Shown: positions 5,694-16,430 of the stretch, one piece after another
How the letters are laid out: each line of letters opens with the position of its first letter
Numbering within the stretch: position 1 is the first letter of the stretch
Assembly (NCBI GenBank): GCA_964393825.1
Contig: CAYMUY010000008.1
Location: 1 to 64,000 of the forward strand
Source: PFJX01 sp964393825
GTDB lineage: Bacteria > Pseudomonadota > Gammaproteobacteria > Burkholderiales > Thiobacillaceae
Length of the DNA: 64,000 nucleotides
Reading direction: 5' to 3'
The notes under the pieces: generated by a model
What the model saw: the letters and a program-made list of their open reading frames with translations, nothing else
What the model was told of the DNA's origin: nothing
Database searches by the model: none
Translations under genes and position numbers: made by a program

Positions 5694-7928
5694 TCAGGAG
5701 TCGGCCACGATGGGGGGCGCGCTAAGGCAACGGGTCGATTCATGGCCCGGCGGGCACTGACAGAAGCGGAACTGGTTGCGCCCCGCTTCCTTCGCCGCAT
5801 ACATCGCCATGTCCGCTTTCTTCATCAGCTCCCTGGCATCCTCGCTGCCGTCGTCCGGGCGGATGGCGATGCCGATGCTGGTGGTGATCCGCAAGCTGTG
5901 CCCGCCCACCTCGATGGGCTGGGCCAGGGCGACCAGGATTTTCTCCGCGACCACGCCCGCGTCAGCAGGTTGCGTGACTTCCGGGAGCAGCACGATGAAC
6001 TCGTCTCCCCCCTGGCGGGAAACCGTGTCCCCCTCCCGCACGCACGCGCTCAGGCGGGTGGCCACCACCTTCAGCAGTTCATCGCCGATGTCATGGCCCA
6101 ACTGGTCATTGATGGCCTTGAAGCGGTCCAGGTCGATGAACATCACCGCCAGGGAACGGTGGAAACGCCGGGCCTGGGACAGTGCATGCTGGAAGCGGTC
6201 CAGCAGCAGCCGGCGATTGGGCAGGTGGGTGAGGCTGTCGTAATAGGCCAGTTGGTGGATCCGCTCCTGGTCGCGCTTGCGATCGGAGATGTCCTCGACC
6301 TGGGCGATGAAGTTGAGCGGCGCGCCCTCGGTATTGCGCAGCAAGGAGGCGGTCAGCTGCACCCAGACCGTCCTGCCGTCGCGATGCAGGTAGCGCTTCT
6401 CCATCTGGTAGGAATCGATCTCCCCCGCCAGCACCCGCTGCATGTCGGCGGTGGATTTCGCCAGGTCATCCGGATGGGTGAAGTCCCGGAAGGACAGGGT
6501 TTCCAGTGTGTCCTTGGCATAACCCAGGAGCCGGCAAAGGGCGCGGTTGGCCATGAGGATGCGCCCATCCAGGGCCGTGATCGACATGCCGATGGGCGCG
6601 TATTCCAGGGTGTCACGGAAGCGTTTCTCGCTTTCCCGCAGGGCGGCTTCCGCCTGCTTGCGTTCGCTGATGTCGCGGGTGACGCCCAGCAGCGAGACGA
6701 CATCGCCTTGCGCATCGACCAGAGGCACGGCCTTGGTCTCCAGCCAGCGGCGCAAGCCCTTGAGGCTGCAAATTTCGAATTCGAGCTGACCGGGCTGTCC
6801 ATCGAACACGCGTGCGGTCAGCGCGCTGAAGCGATCCTGGTATTCCGGCATCACCATGTCGACGATGGGTTTCCCGAGAACCTCGGCCGGCGCGCCGGCA
6901 TCGAGCATGGCCAGGCCGGCGCGGTTGATCTTCACCAGACGGCCCTCGGCGTCCAGCGTCTTCACGCATTCCGGCTCGTACTCGATGATGGTGCGCAGTT
7001 GCACCTCGCTTTCGATCAGTTGCCGTTCCACCCGGTTGCGTTCCATGGCCGATTCCGTCCACCGCGCCAGCAACTGGACGAATTCCCGGTCCCCCTCGTC
7101 GAAGTGGCGGTCGTAGGGCCGGGATGAACTGAAATTGACCGTGCCGTAGATTTCACCGTCCAGCCGGACCGGGGCGCCGATGTAGGTTTCCAGCTGGAAC
7201 GTCTGGTAGCAGGGATGGCCCATATGGGTCGAGTGGCCCATGTCCTCGATGGCCAGAACGCCGTCCTGCTCGATGGTCATGCTGCAATAGGTCAGGCCGA
7301 AGGGGAATGTCTGGCCATCCTGCAAGGTGTCCGGCGGTGAAACCTGGGACACGACGTGATAGGTGTCGCCCACGATATGGCTGATGATGCCGAACTCCAG
7401 GCCCAGGTGCGCGGCCCCGACCGCCAGCGCCTGCTTGAATTGCTCCGCCAGGGGCAGGTGCGAGAGCGCCGCGATCTCGCCCAGGAGCCGCAGGCTGGTG
7501 CGCAGCCGCAGTTCATGGGCCTCGGTGCGTTTGCGTTCGGTGATGTCATGGCCGATGACAACCAGTCCGCGACGCTCTCCATTGGGGTGGTACAGGGGAA
7601 TCTTGCTGACTTCGAAGGTCCGCATCTCCCCGCTATCGGGATCGGGCACCCGCTCCTGGGAGTCGAAGCGGCTGCCTAGTCCCCAGGCTTTCTCGTCATC
7701 GAGCCGACAGATATCGAAATACTCGGCGAGCTCCGGGTGGAGGCGCCCCAGTTCCTGGTCGGTCTTGCCCTCCCAGTCCTGGTCCATGAGCCGAAACAGG
7801 CGCAGGCCCGCCGAATTCACGATACGCCAGCGACCCTCGCCATCCTTGAAGAAAATGGCATCGGGGAGCGCCTCGATCAGTGTGCCGAGACGCTCGGTCA
7901 ACTCGTCGGTGGTATCGAAGTCGGGCAT
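5694..7928 (-). CDS. Diguanylate cyclase with PAS-GAF-PAS-PAS sensors (744 aa)
   Basis: Makes cyclic di-GMP from two GTP. Domains in order: PAS (about 12-135, ending GHDITERK), GAF (about 150-305, with the YIGAPVRLDGEIYGTVNF core), PAS (about 312-430, GVTRDISERK), PAS (about 435-560, QVEDISDRK) and GGDEF (about 565-725). The active-site loop reads RQGGDEF near residue 638, so it is catalytically intact. An RxxD (REGD) five residues upstream is the product-inhibition I-site. There is no membrane segment, so it is a cytosolic sensor. ATG at 7928 has no strong ribosome binding site. It sits just downstream of the dnaK terminator and is transcribed in the same direction. Confidence 0.9.
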   Translation of the reverse strand: MPDFDTTDELTERLGTLIEALPDAIFFKDGEGRWRIVNSAGLRLFRLMDQDWEGKTDQELGRLHPELAEYFDICRLDDEKAWGLGSRFDSQERVPDPDSGEMRTFEVSKIPLYHPNGERRGLVVIGHDITERKRTEAHELRLRTSLRLLGEIAALSHLPLAEQFKQALAVGAAHLGLEFGIISHIVGDTYHVVSQVSPPDTLQDGQTFPFGLTYCSMTIEQDGVLAIEDMGHSTHMGHPCYQTFQLETYIGAPVRLDGEIYGTVNFSSSRPYDRHFDEGDREFVQLLARWTESAMERNRVERQLIESEVQLRTIIEYEPECVKTLDAEGRLVKINRAGLAMLDAGAPAEVLGKPIVDMVMPEYQDRFSALTARVFDGQPGQLEFEICSLKGLRRWLETKAVPLVDAQGDVVSLLGVTRDISERKQAEAALRESEKRFRDTLEYAPIGMSITALDGRILMANRALCRLLGYAKDTLETLSFRDFTHPDDLAKSTADMQRVLAGEIDSYQMEKRYLHRDGRTVWVQLTASLLRNTEGAPLNFIAQVEDISDRKRDQERIHQLAYYDSLTHLPNRRLLLDRFQHALSQARRFHRSLAVMFIDLDRFKAINDQLGHDIGDELLKVVATRLSACVREGDTVSRQGGDEFIVLLPEVTQPADAGVVAEKILVALAQPIEVGGHSLRITTSIGIAIRPDDGSEDARELMKKADMAMYAAKEAGRNQFRFCQCPPGHESTRCLSAPPIVADS

Positions 7929-8006
7929 GCACGCAGTTTAACGCCGGCGCGAAAGTTGAGCACAGGCCCAGCCTCGCGACGCGGAGAGCCGTCGCCGGCT
8001 CATTAG

Positions 8007-8038
8007 AAAAAAAACGCCGGCAGCGGATGCCGGCGTTT
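8007..8038 (-). terminator. Rho-independent terminator of dnaK
   Basis: On the minus strand an 11-bp stem (AAACGCCGGCA with TGCCGGCGTTT, loop of 5) is followed directly by a run of eight T residues (complement of 8007-8014). It lies 34 nt past the dnaK stop codon and ends the heat-shock transcript. Confidence 0.93.
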
Positions 8039-8072
8039 CGGATGGGGCGACCGAGGCCGCCAGACGTGGAGC

Positions 8073-9992
<1,920 letters not shown>

Positions 9993-10026
9993 TGTTGTCT
10001 TCCTCAAAAAAATTGGCTTGCTTGCT

Positions 10027-10054
10027 TTATGGGATTGTTGAGTCCGGTTTCAAG
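10027..10054 (-). promoter_or_regulatory. Sigma-32-like heat-shock promoter of dnaK
   Basis: On the minus strand, CTTGAAA (10054-10048), 13 nt, then TCCCATAA (10034-10027). This is close to the sigma-32 consensus CTTGAAA, N11-16, CCCCATnT. It ends 34 nt before the dnaK start codon. Confidence 0.75.
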
Positions 10055-10063
10055 GCCCTTGCC

Positions 10064-10091
10064 GTCATTCCGGCGCAAGTCGGAATCCAGG
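10064..10091. repeat. REP-like inverted repeat
   Basis: ATTCCG (10067-10072) and CGGAAT (10081-10086) face each other across 8 bases, inside the sequence GTCATTCCGGCGC and so on. It resembles the short palindromic intergenic repeats scattered through many proteobacterial genomes. It sits between grpE and the dnaK promoter. No second copy was noticed in the window. Confidence 0.5.
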
Positions 10092-10129
10092 ACGGACGCA
10101 CTGGCTCCCGGCTGGCGCCAGGGTGACGG

Positions 10130-10654
10130 TCATTTCGGCTGCACCACCATCACCAGCGCCGGCCGGATCACCCGCTCGTTCAGCAGGTAACCCTTCTGCA
10201 GCACCTGGGCCACCGTGTTCGGCTCGCCCTCCGCCTCGATCATGCCGATGGCCTGATGACAATTGGGGTCGAACTTGTCGCCCAGCGGGTTCACTTCCTT
10301 GATGGCATTCTTCTCGAACACGCCGGAAAGCTGCTTCAAGGTCAGTTCCACACCGCTCTTCACGCTTTCCAGGCTGGCGTTGTCGCCGGTGGCCAGCGCG
10401 GCTTCCAGACTGTCCTTCACCGCCAGCAGGTCGCCGGCGAACTTGTCCAGCGCGAACTTGCGCGCCTTCTCGACATCATCGACCGCGCGGCGGCGCACGT
10501 TCTCGGTCTCCGCCTTGGCGCGCAGCCAGGCATCGTGATGCTCCTGGGCGTTCAGTTCCGCCTGGCGCAGCATTTCCTCGAGACCGGGCGTGGTATCGGT
10601 GGTGCCGCCCACTGCCGTCTCGGCGTTTTCCTGATTGATCTGTTCCTCAGACAC
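10130..10654 (-). CDS. grpE: Nucleotide exchange factor GrpE (174 aa)
   Basis: Co-chaperone that drives ADP release from DnaK. It has a long N-terminal coiled-coil (LRQAELNAQEHHDAWLRAKA, then ETENVRRR) and a C-terminal beta domain containing the family signature around FDPNCHQAIGM and VAQVLQKGYLLNERVIRPA. I chose GTG at 10654 (VSEEQINQ) because AGGAGG stands 9 nt upstream. The reading frame continues further upstream, but those codons would run through the promoter. The resulting 174 aa is a normal GrpE length. It precedes dnaK by about 140 nt in the same direction. Confidence 0.95.
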   Translation of the reverse strand: MSEEQINQENAETAVGGTTDTTPGLEEMLRQAELNAQEHHDAWLRAKAETENVRRRAVDDVEKARKFALDKFAGDLLAVKDSLEAALATGDNASLESVKSGVELTLKQLSGVFEKNAIKEVNPLGDKFDPNCHQAIGMIEAEGEPNTVAQVLQKGYLLNERVIRPALVMVVQPK

Positions 10655-10683
10655 GTTCACTTCCCTCCTAAAAACCGGAATGG

Positions 10684-10711
10684 TTTTGTGGGCGTTGGGA
10701 AGCATTTCAAG
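10684..10711 (-). promoter_or_regulatory. Sigma-32-like heat-shock promoter of grpE
   Basis: On the minus strand, CTTGAAA (10711-10705), 12 nt, then CCCACAAAA (10692-10684). It has a perfect -35 and a partial CCCCATnT -10, ending 29 nt before the chosen GTG start. Together with the dnaK promoter it suggests both chaperone genes are heat-inducible. Confidence 0.6.
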
Positions 10712-10972
10712 GGTGGCACGCACATTTCGCTGTTCACTCAGTGCGTCTTCGGGCGGCATCTCCCCATGTGGCCTATAACGGTCAGGCGGTCATGATGGCT
10801 GGCCCACACCGCGGTTACGCCGCACCACGCCTTCCGTGGGCATCCGTTGCGAGACGCGTTCAAGGCGATCGCGATCTACCCGTTGGATCAATCACATCAA
10901 GACTATCCATTGGTTGAAAGAGGTTCCGGGGCCTAGCCTTGAAGTCCATTCAAACCACAGAGGAGACACATC
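10712..10972. other. Divergent spacer between grpE and katG
   Basis: This 261-base stretch separates the two oppositely oriented genes. No gene is supported here. It must hold the katG promoter. The stretch from about 10885 to 10930 is AT-richer (around GGATCAATCACATCAAGAC) and includes partial ATAG/CTAT-like half-sites, but I could not fit a full OxyR tetra-site or a good sigma-70 pair. Confidence 0.4.
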
Positions 10973-13144
<2,172 letters not shown>

Positions 13145-13152
13145 GTCTTGTA

Positions 13153-13200
13153 GGCGGGAGTGAGGGGGGGCGTGGATTCGCTACCGCGCCCCATCCCGCC
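13153..13200. terminator. Convergent terminator hairpin after katG
   Basis: GGCGGGA (13153-13159) pairs with TCCCGCC (13194-13200), and an inner GGGGCG pairs with CGCCCC (13187-13192). It lies between the ends of katG and the minus-strand gene at 13206, so it can serve both. No clear T-run. Confidence 0.5.
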
Positions 13201-13205
13201 TTCCC

Positions 13206-14126
13206 TCAGAACGCCGCCGCTTCGATTTCCAGATAGGCCTTGTTGATGTTGCCGCCCATTTGTTCCTGGAAGTGGTGCAGCGGCTTCCATTCGGTGAGGT
13301 CGAGCTTCTTGCGGATTTCGCCGTCTGTGAGCCCCGCCTTGTAGCCGGCTTCGACTCCGGCATAGAGCTTGGCCATGCGCTGGTGCATCTTGCCGACGTC
13401 CTTGGTGCTCATCAGCGGGCCATGGCCGGGAATGACGGTCTTCGCGGGCATCGCCTTCACTTCCGCCAGGGTGTCGATCCACAGCTTGACGTTGGCGTCG
13501 CGGAAATTGGGGGTGATCTCGTTGACCATGATGTCACCGCCAACCAGGACCTTGTCGTCGGGCAGCCAGATCATCATGTCGCCCGCCGTGTGCGCGGCTT
13601 CCGGCACCCAGAAGGTCAGCTTGACGCCATCCAGGGTGACATCGGTTTTCGTCTTGCTGGCGTAGACCTCGGTGGCCGGGACGGCGCGGGTGTTGGGCAG
13701 CTTGCGGCCCAGCGCGCCCTGGATGATGCCCAGCCATTCGCCCTCGCCCTGGATCAGCAGCTTGCGGCACATCTCCGAACTGATGAATCTGGCATCGGGG
13801 AAGGCGGCGTTGCCGAAGGTGTGGTCGCCGTGATGGTGGGTGTTGATGACGACCTTGACCGGCTTGTTGGTGAGTTTGGCGACCACTTTCGCCAGATGCG
13901 CGCCGATCTCGTCGGTGAAACCGGTATCGATCAGGATGGCGCTGGTATCGCCGATGATCAGGGTGCTGTTGACCATGTAGCCCTGGTTCTTCTTGTTGGG
14001 CAACTCCATCGGCCCGAGCAGGGCGTAGATGCGGTCGTTGACCTTGACGACCTTGGTGGCGGGAATCGCGCTGGCGAAGGTGGAACTGGTGAACAGCAGG
14101 GCAAGAATCAGGAACAGGCGCCGCAT
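13206..14126 (-). CDS. Exported metallo-beta-lactamase-fold hydrolase (306 aa)
   Basis: Zinc hydrolase of the metallo-beta-lactamase superfamily. A Sec signal peptide is clear (MRRLFLILALLFTSSTFASA, cut near residue 20), so it acts in the periplasm. The zinc ligands can be read in order: THHHGDHTFG, the His of AAHTAGDMM, the Asp of VGGDIMVNE and the His of IPGHGPL. The overall order resembles the SoxH / quinoprotein-relay type of metallohydrolase rather than a true lactamase; the substrate is unknown. I chose ATG at 14126 for the signal peptide and the AGGAG 8 nt upstream. It is convergent with katG and has no obvious operon partner. Confidence 0.85.
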   Translation of the reverse strand: MRRLFLILALLFTSSTFASAIPATKVVKVNDRIYALLGPMELPNKKNQGYMVNSTLIIGDTSAILIDTGFTDEIGAHLAKVVAKLTNKPVKVVINTHHHGDHTFGNAAFPDARFISSEMCRKLLIQGEGEWLGIIQGALGRKLPNTRAVPATEVYASKTKTDVTLDGVKLTFWVPEAAHTAGDMMIWLPDDKVLVGGDIMVNEITPNFRDANVKLWIDTLAEVKAMPAKTVIPGHGPLMSTKDVGKMHQRMAKLYAGVEAGYKAGLTDGEIRKKLDLTEWKPLHHFQEQMGGNINKAYLEIEAAAF

Positions 14127-14252
14127 GGAAGTCTCCTTTTGTGTTGAACAGCGATTCTGTCGGTCGCGCGCAGGCGGCTCAAGTGGACAGGCGTACCAGT
14201 CACGACCAGTTGGATCAAACGAACGCCTCCACCGACACTTCACAGCCAGCGT
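14127..14252. other. Spacer upstream of the metallo-hydrolase gene
   Basis: No gene is supported in this 126-base stretch. Together with the toxin relic that follows, it fills the roughly 420 bases between the two flanking intact genes. A ParD- or RelB-type antitoxin was looked for here and not found. Confidence 0.4.
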
Positions 14253-14495
14253 TCCCACATCGCCAGGGACAACCGTCCGGCGGCCAACCGCGTCATCCAG
14301 GCCATCCGGCAAGCCATTGATCTGCTAGGGGACCAACCCGATATGGGCCGACGTGGCCACCTGGAAGGCACGTGAGAGCTGGTGATCCCCAATCTGCCTT
14401 ACTACGCCGCCTATCGGCTGAACGAAAATACCGTGGAAGTGTTCGCGCTGATCCATACCGCGAGGCAGTGGCCGGACAGGGGGCAAGTGCCTTGA
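14253..14495 (+). pseudogene. Broken ParE/RelE-type toxin gene
   Basis: In one frame the DNA encodes a recognisable ParE-like toxin core: HIARDNRPAANRVIQAIRQA, then a PDMGRRGHLEGT block. It continues after an in-frame TGA at 14373-14375 with ELVIPNLPYYAAYRL and FALIHTARQWPD up to TGA at 14493-14495. Intact relatives read GTRELVI at the TGA position, so a single CGA-to-TGA change explains the break. The first 20 or so residues of the family are not recognisable upstream, and no antitoxin gene precedes it. It is therefore a relic of a toxin-antitoxin module. Confidence 0.75.
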
Positions 14496-14547
14496 ACAAC
14501 AGATGGTGGTAGTACCAGAGGAAGAATAACAAAGAGGGTATGGGGCC

Positions 14548-15234
14548 ATGAGCCTTGCCAGCGTTCGTTCATGCCGTGGCGATAGTTATGAAATCCTGAT
14601 TGCCCTGCGCTGGGCCATCCGGATGCTCCACGACCCCGACATCTTGCGGGTCGCGGTGGATTCCACCGATCTCGATCCCTCAGGCAACCCGATTCAGGTG
14701 GATGACGTGGTGATTTATCACCGCTCTGGCTTGACGACCTATTGCCAGTGCAAGGAGAACCAACCGGGCTTCAAACCCTGGAAAGTGGCCGACCTGACCG
14801 ACGACCTACAAAAAGCGGCAAATCAACTCGTGGCCGTCCAGGTAAACAACGAACTGTTCGACCTACGCCCCCCCGTCAACAACTTGTCCGCAGACTTTCT
14901 TCGGAGGTTAGTTGAGGCTTTACCCCAGGGTGAACGTGGACAGCGCCAATCGCTGCACGCCTTCTTCCAATGGCTGTCTGCGATCATGCCGCCTTCATTT
15001 GATGAAGCACTGGAAGCGATGGAGATCATGCTTGCCACGATCAATGCCGACTCGACTGACTTCTGGTTTCTGGCCGATGGCTCCATCCTGAACAGCTTGT
15101 TTCAGGAAGCGGAGGAGCGCGAGCAATCCGACGCCGGCGCCTTCCTGGCCCGCGTCATCGCGGTACAGGATACCTTGCTCAAAACAGGCGCCCACGGACT
15201 CGACCAATGGCTGAAGGATGCGGAACGGCCATAA
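14548..15234 (+). CDS. Putative nuclease-like accessory protein, Cap4/DUF4297-like N-terminus (228 aa)
   Basis: Not assigned to a family with certainty. Residues 10-85 resemble the start of dsDNA-nuclease domains found in antiviral NTPases and CBASS effectors. There is a GDSYEILIALRWAIRML helix, an acidic strand (VDSTDLD, then IQVDDVVIY) and TYCQCKENQ, i.e. a D/E...QxK pattern of the PD-(D/E)xK fold. The remaining 140 residues are helical, with no Walker motifs, whereas relatives are usually much longer. It may be a short form or the product of an internal deletion. ATG at 14548 has only a weak GAGGGTAT-like site upstream. It follows a toxin relic and ends 17 nt before the convergent ovoB, so it looks like an accessory insertion. 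Confidence 0.55.
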   Translation: MSLASVRSCRGDSYEILIALRWAIRMLHDPDILRVAVDSTDLDPSGNPIQVDDVVIYHRSGLTTYCQCKENQPGFKPWKVADLTDDLQKAANQLVAVQVNNELFDLRPPVNNLSADFLRRLVEALPQGERGQRQSLHAFFQWLSAIMPPSFDEALEAMEIMLATINADSTDFWFLADGSILNSLFQEAEEREQSDAGAFLARVIAVQDTLLKTGAHGLDQWLKDAERP

Positions 15235-15251
15235 GCCATCCCCTCCGCGAA

Positions 15252-16430
15252 TCAATTGTTCGCCACCGCATCGACCAGGCGCCGCACCGCCTCGCGGATC
15301 ACGCCACGCGGCGCGCCCAGATTGAAGCGCATGAAGCCTTCGCCACCTTGCCCGAACAGGCTGCCGGGACTCAGTCCCAGACGCGCGTGATCGATGAAAA
15401 AGCGCTTGAGCGCGGCATCATCCAGGCCGCGTTTCCGGCACAAGGCGCGGCAATCCAGCCACAAGAGATAGGTACCCTCCGCCGCGACCACACGGATATC
15501 CGGCGCCTCGCGCGCCAGGGTGGCGGTCACTTCGTCGCGACTTGCGGCCAGGTACACCATCAGCGCGTCGAGCCAGTCGGCGCCGTGCCGGTAAGCCGCC
15601 GTGAAGGCCACGATGCTGAACGGGTTGGCGCCGCTCACATGCAGCAGGTCGAAGGCGCGGCGCAACTGTTGCCGATGCTCCGGTGTGCGCGCCAGCAGCG
15701 CGGATAGCCCGAGTCCGGGGATGTTGAAGGTCTTGCTCGGGGCGACGGCAGTGACGATGGCGTCGTCCGCGTCCGCCAGGGTCGCCAGGGGGATATGGCG
15801 CTGGCCCGGGTAGACCAGGTCGTGGTGGATCTCGTCGGAGAGCACCACCAGCCTGTGCTTGCGGGCGATGCGCAGGATTTCGCGCTGTTCCGCTTCGCTC
15901 CAGACCCGGCCGACCGGGTTGTGCGGGCTGCACAGGATCAGCATCCGGGCGTCGGCGGCGCACCGTTCCAGGTGGTCGAAATCGATAAGGTAGCGGCCGT
16001 CCTCGAATACCAGCGGGTTCTCGACCAGCCGCCGACCCGTCGTGGTGACGGCGGAGAAGAAGGGGAAATACACCGGCGGCTGCACGATGACGCCCTCCCC
16101 CGGATCGGTGAAGGCCAGCACGGCGGCGTGCAGCGAGGGCACCACACCGGGGGCCATCAGGATCCAGTCGCGTTCGACCGGCCAGCCATGACGATCCCGC
16201 AGCCAGTCGCTCAGGGCGTCATATACCGCATCCGGGAACAGGCTGTAGCCATAGACCGGGTGCGCGGCGCGCGCGGCCAGCGCCCGGGACACCGCTTCCG
16301 GCACGGCGAAATCCATGTCGGCCACCCAAAGCGGGAGGACATCGTCCGTGCCGAACACCTGCTTGCGGCCGTCCCACTTGAGGGCGTTGCTGCCCTCGCG
16401 CGGGATCGGCGTATCGAAATCAAAGCTCAC
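15252..16430 (-). CDS. ovoB: PLP-dependent C-S lyase, probable ovothiol sulfoxide lyase OvoB (392 aa)
   Basis: Class I/II aminotransferase fold of the MalY/PatB type. Motifs include LPLWVADMDFAVPEAV at the N-terminus, SPHNPVGRVW (cofactor Asn), SDEIHHDLVYPG and the PLP lysine in PSKTFNIPGLGLS. MalY/PatB enzymes are cystathionine beta-lyases. However, this gene overlaps ovoA by 4 nt (GTGA: its GTG start at 16430 runs into the ovoA stop), and in ovothiol producers this partner cleaves the histidine-cysteine sulfoxide made by OvoA to give the thiol-histidine. I therefore prefer OvoB; a general cystathionine beta-lyase is the alternative. The length is normal for the family. Confidence 0.82.
   Translation of the reverse strand: MSFDFDTPIPREGSNALKWDGRKQVFGTDDVLPLWVADMDFAVPEAVSRALAARAAHPVYGYSLFPDAVYDALSDWLRDRHGWPVERDWILMAPGVVPSLHAAVLAFTDPGEGVIVQPPVYFPFFSAVTTTGRRLVENPLVFEDGRYLIDFDHLERCAADARMLILCSPHNPVGRVWSEAEQREILRIARKHRLVVLSDEIHHDLVYPGQRHIPLATLADADDAIVTAVAPSKTFNIPGLGLSALLARTPEHRQQLRRAFDLLHVSGANPFSIVAFTAAYRHGADWLDALMVYLAASRDEVTATLAREAPDIRVVAAEGTYLLWLDCRALCRKRGLDDAALKRFFIDHARLGLSPGSLFGQGGEGFMRFNLGAPRGVIREAVRRLVDAVANN

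Noticed and set aside
10885..10972. OxyR binding site upstream of katG
   Set aside because: Only isolated ATAG/CTAT-like half-sites; the four-site spacing could not be fitted.
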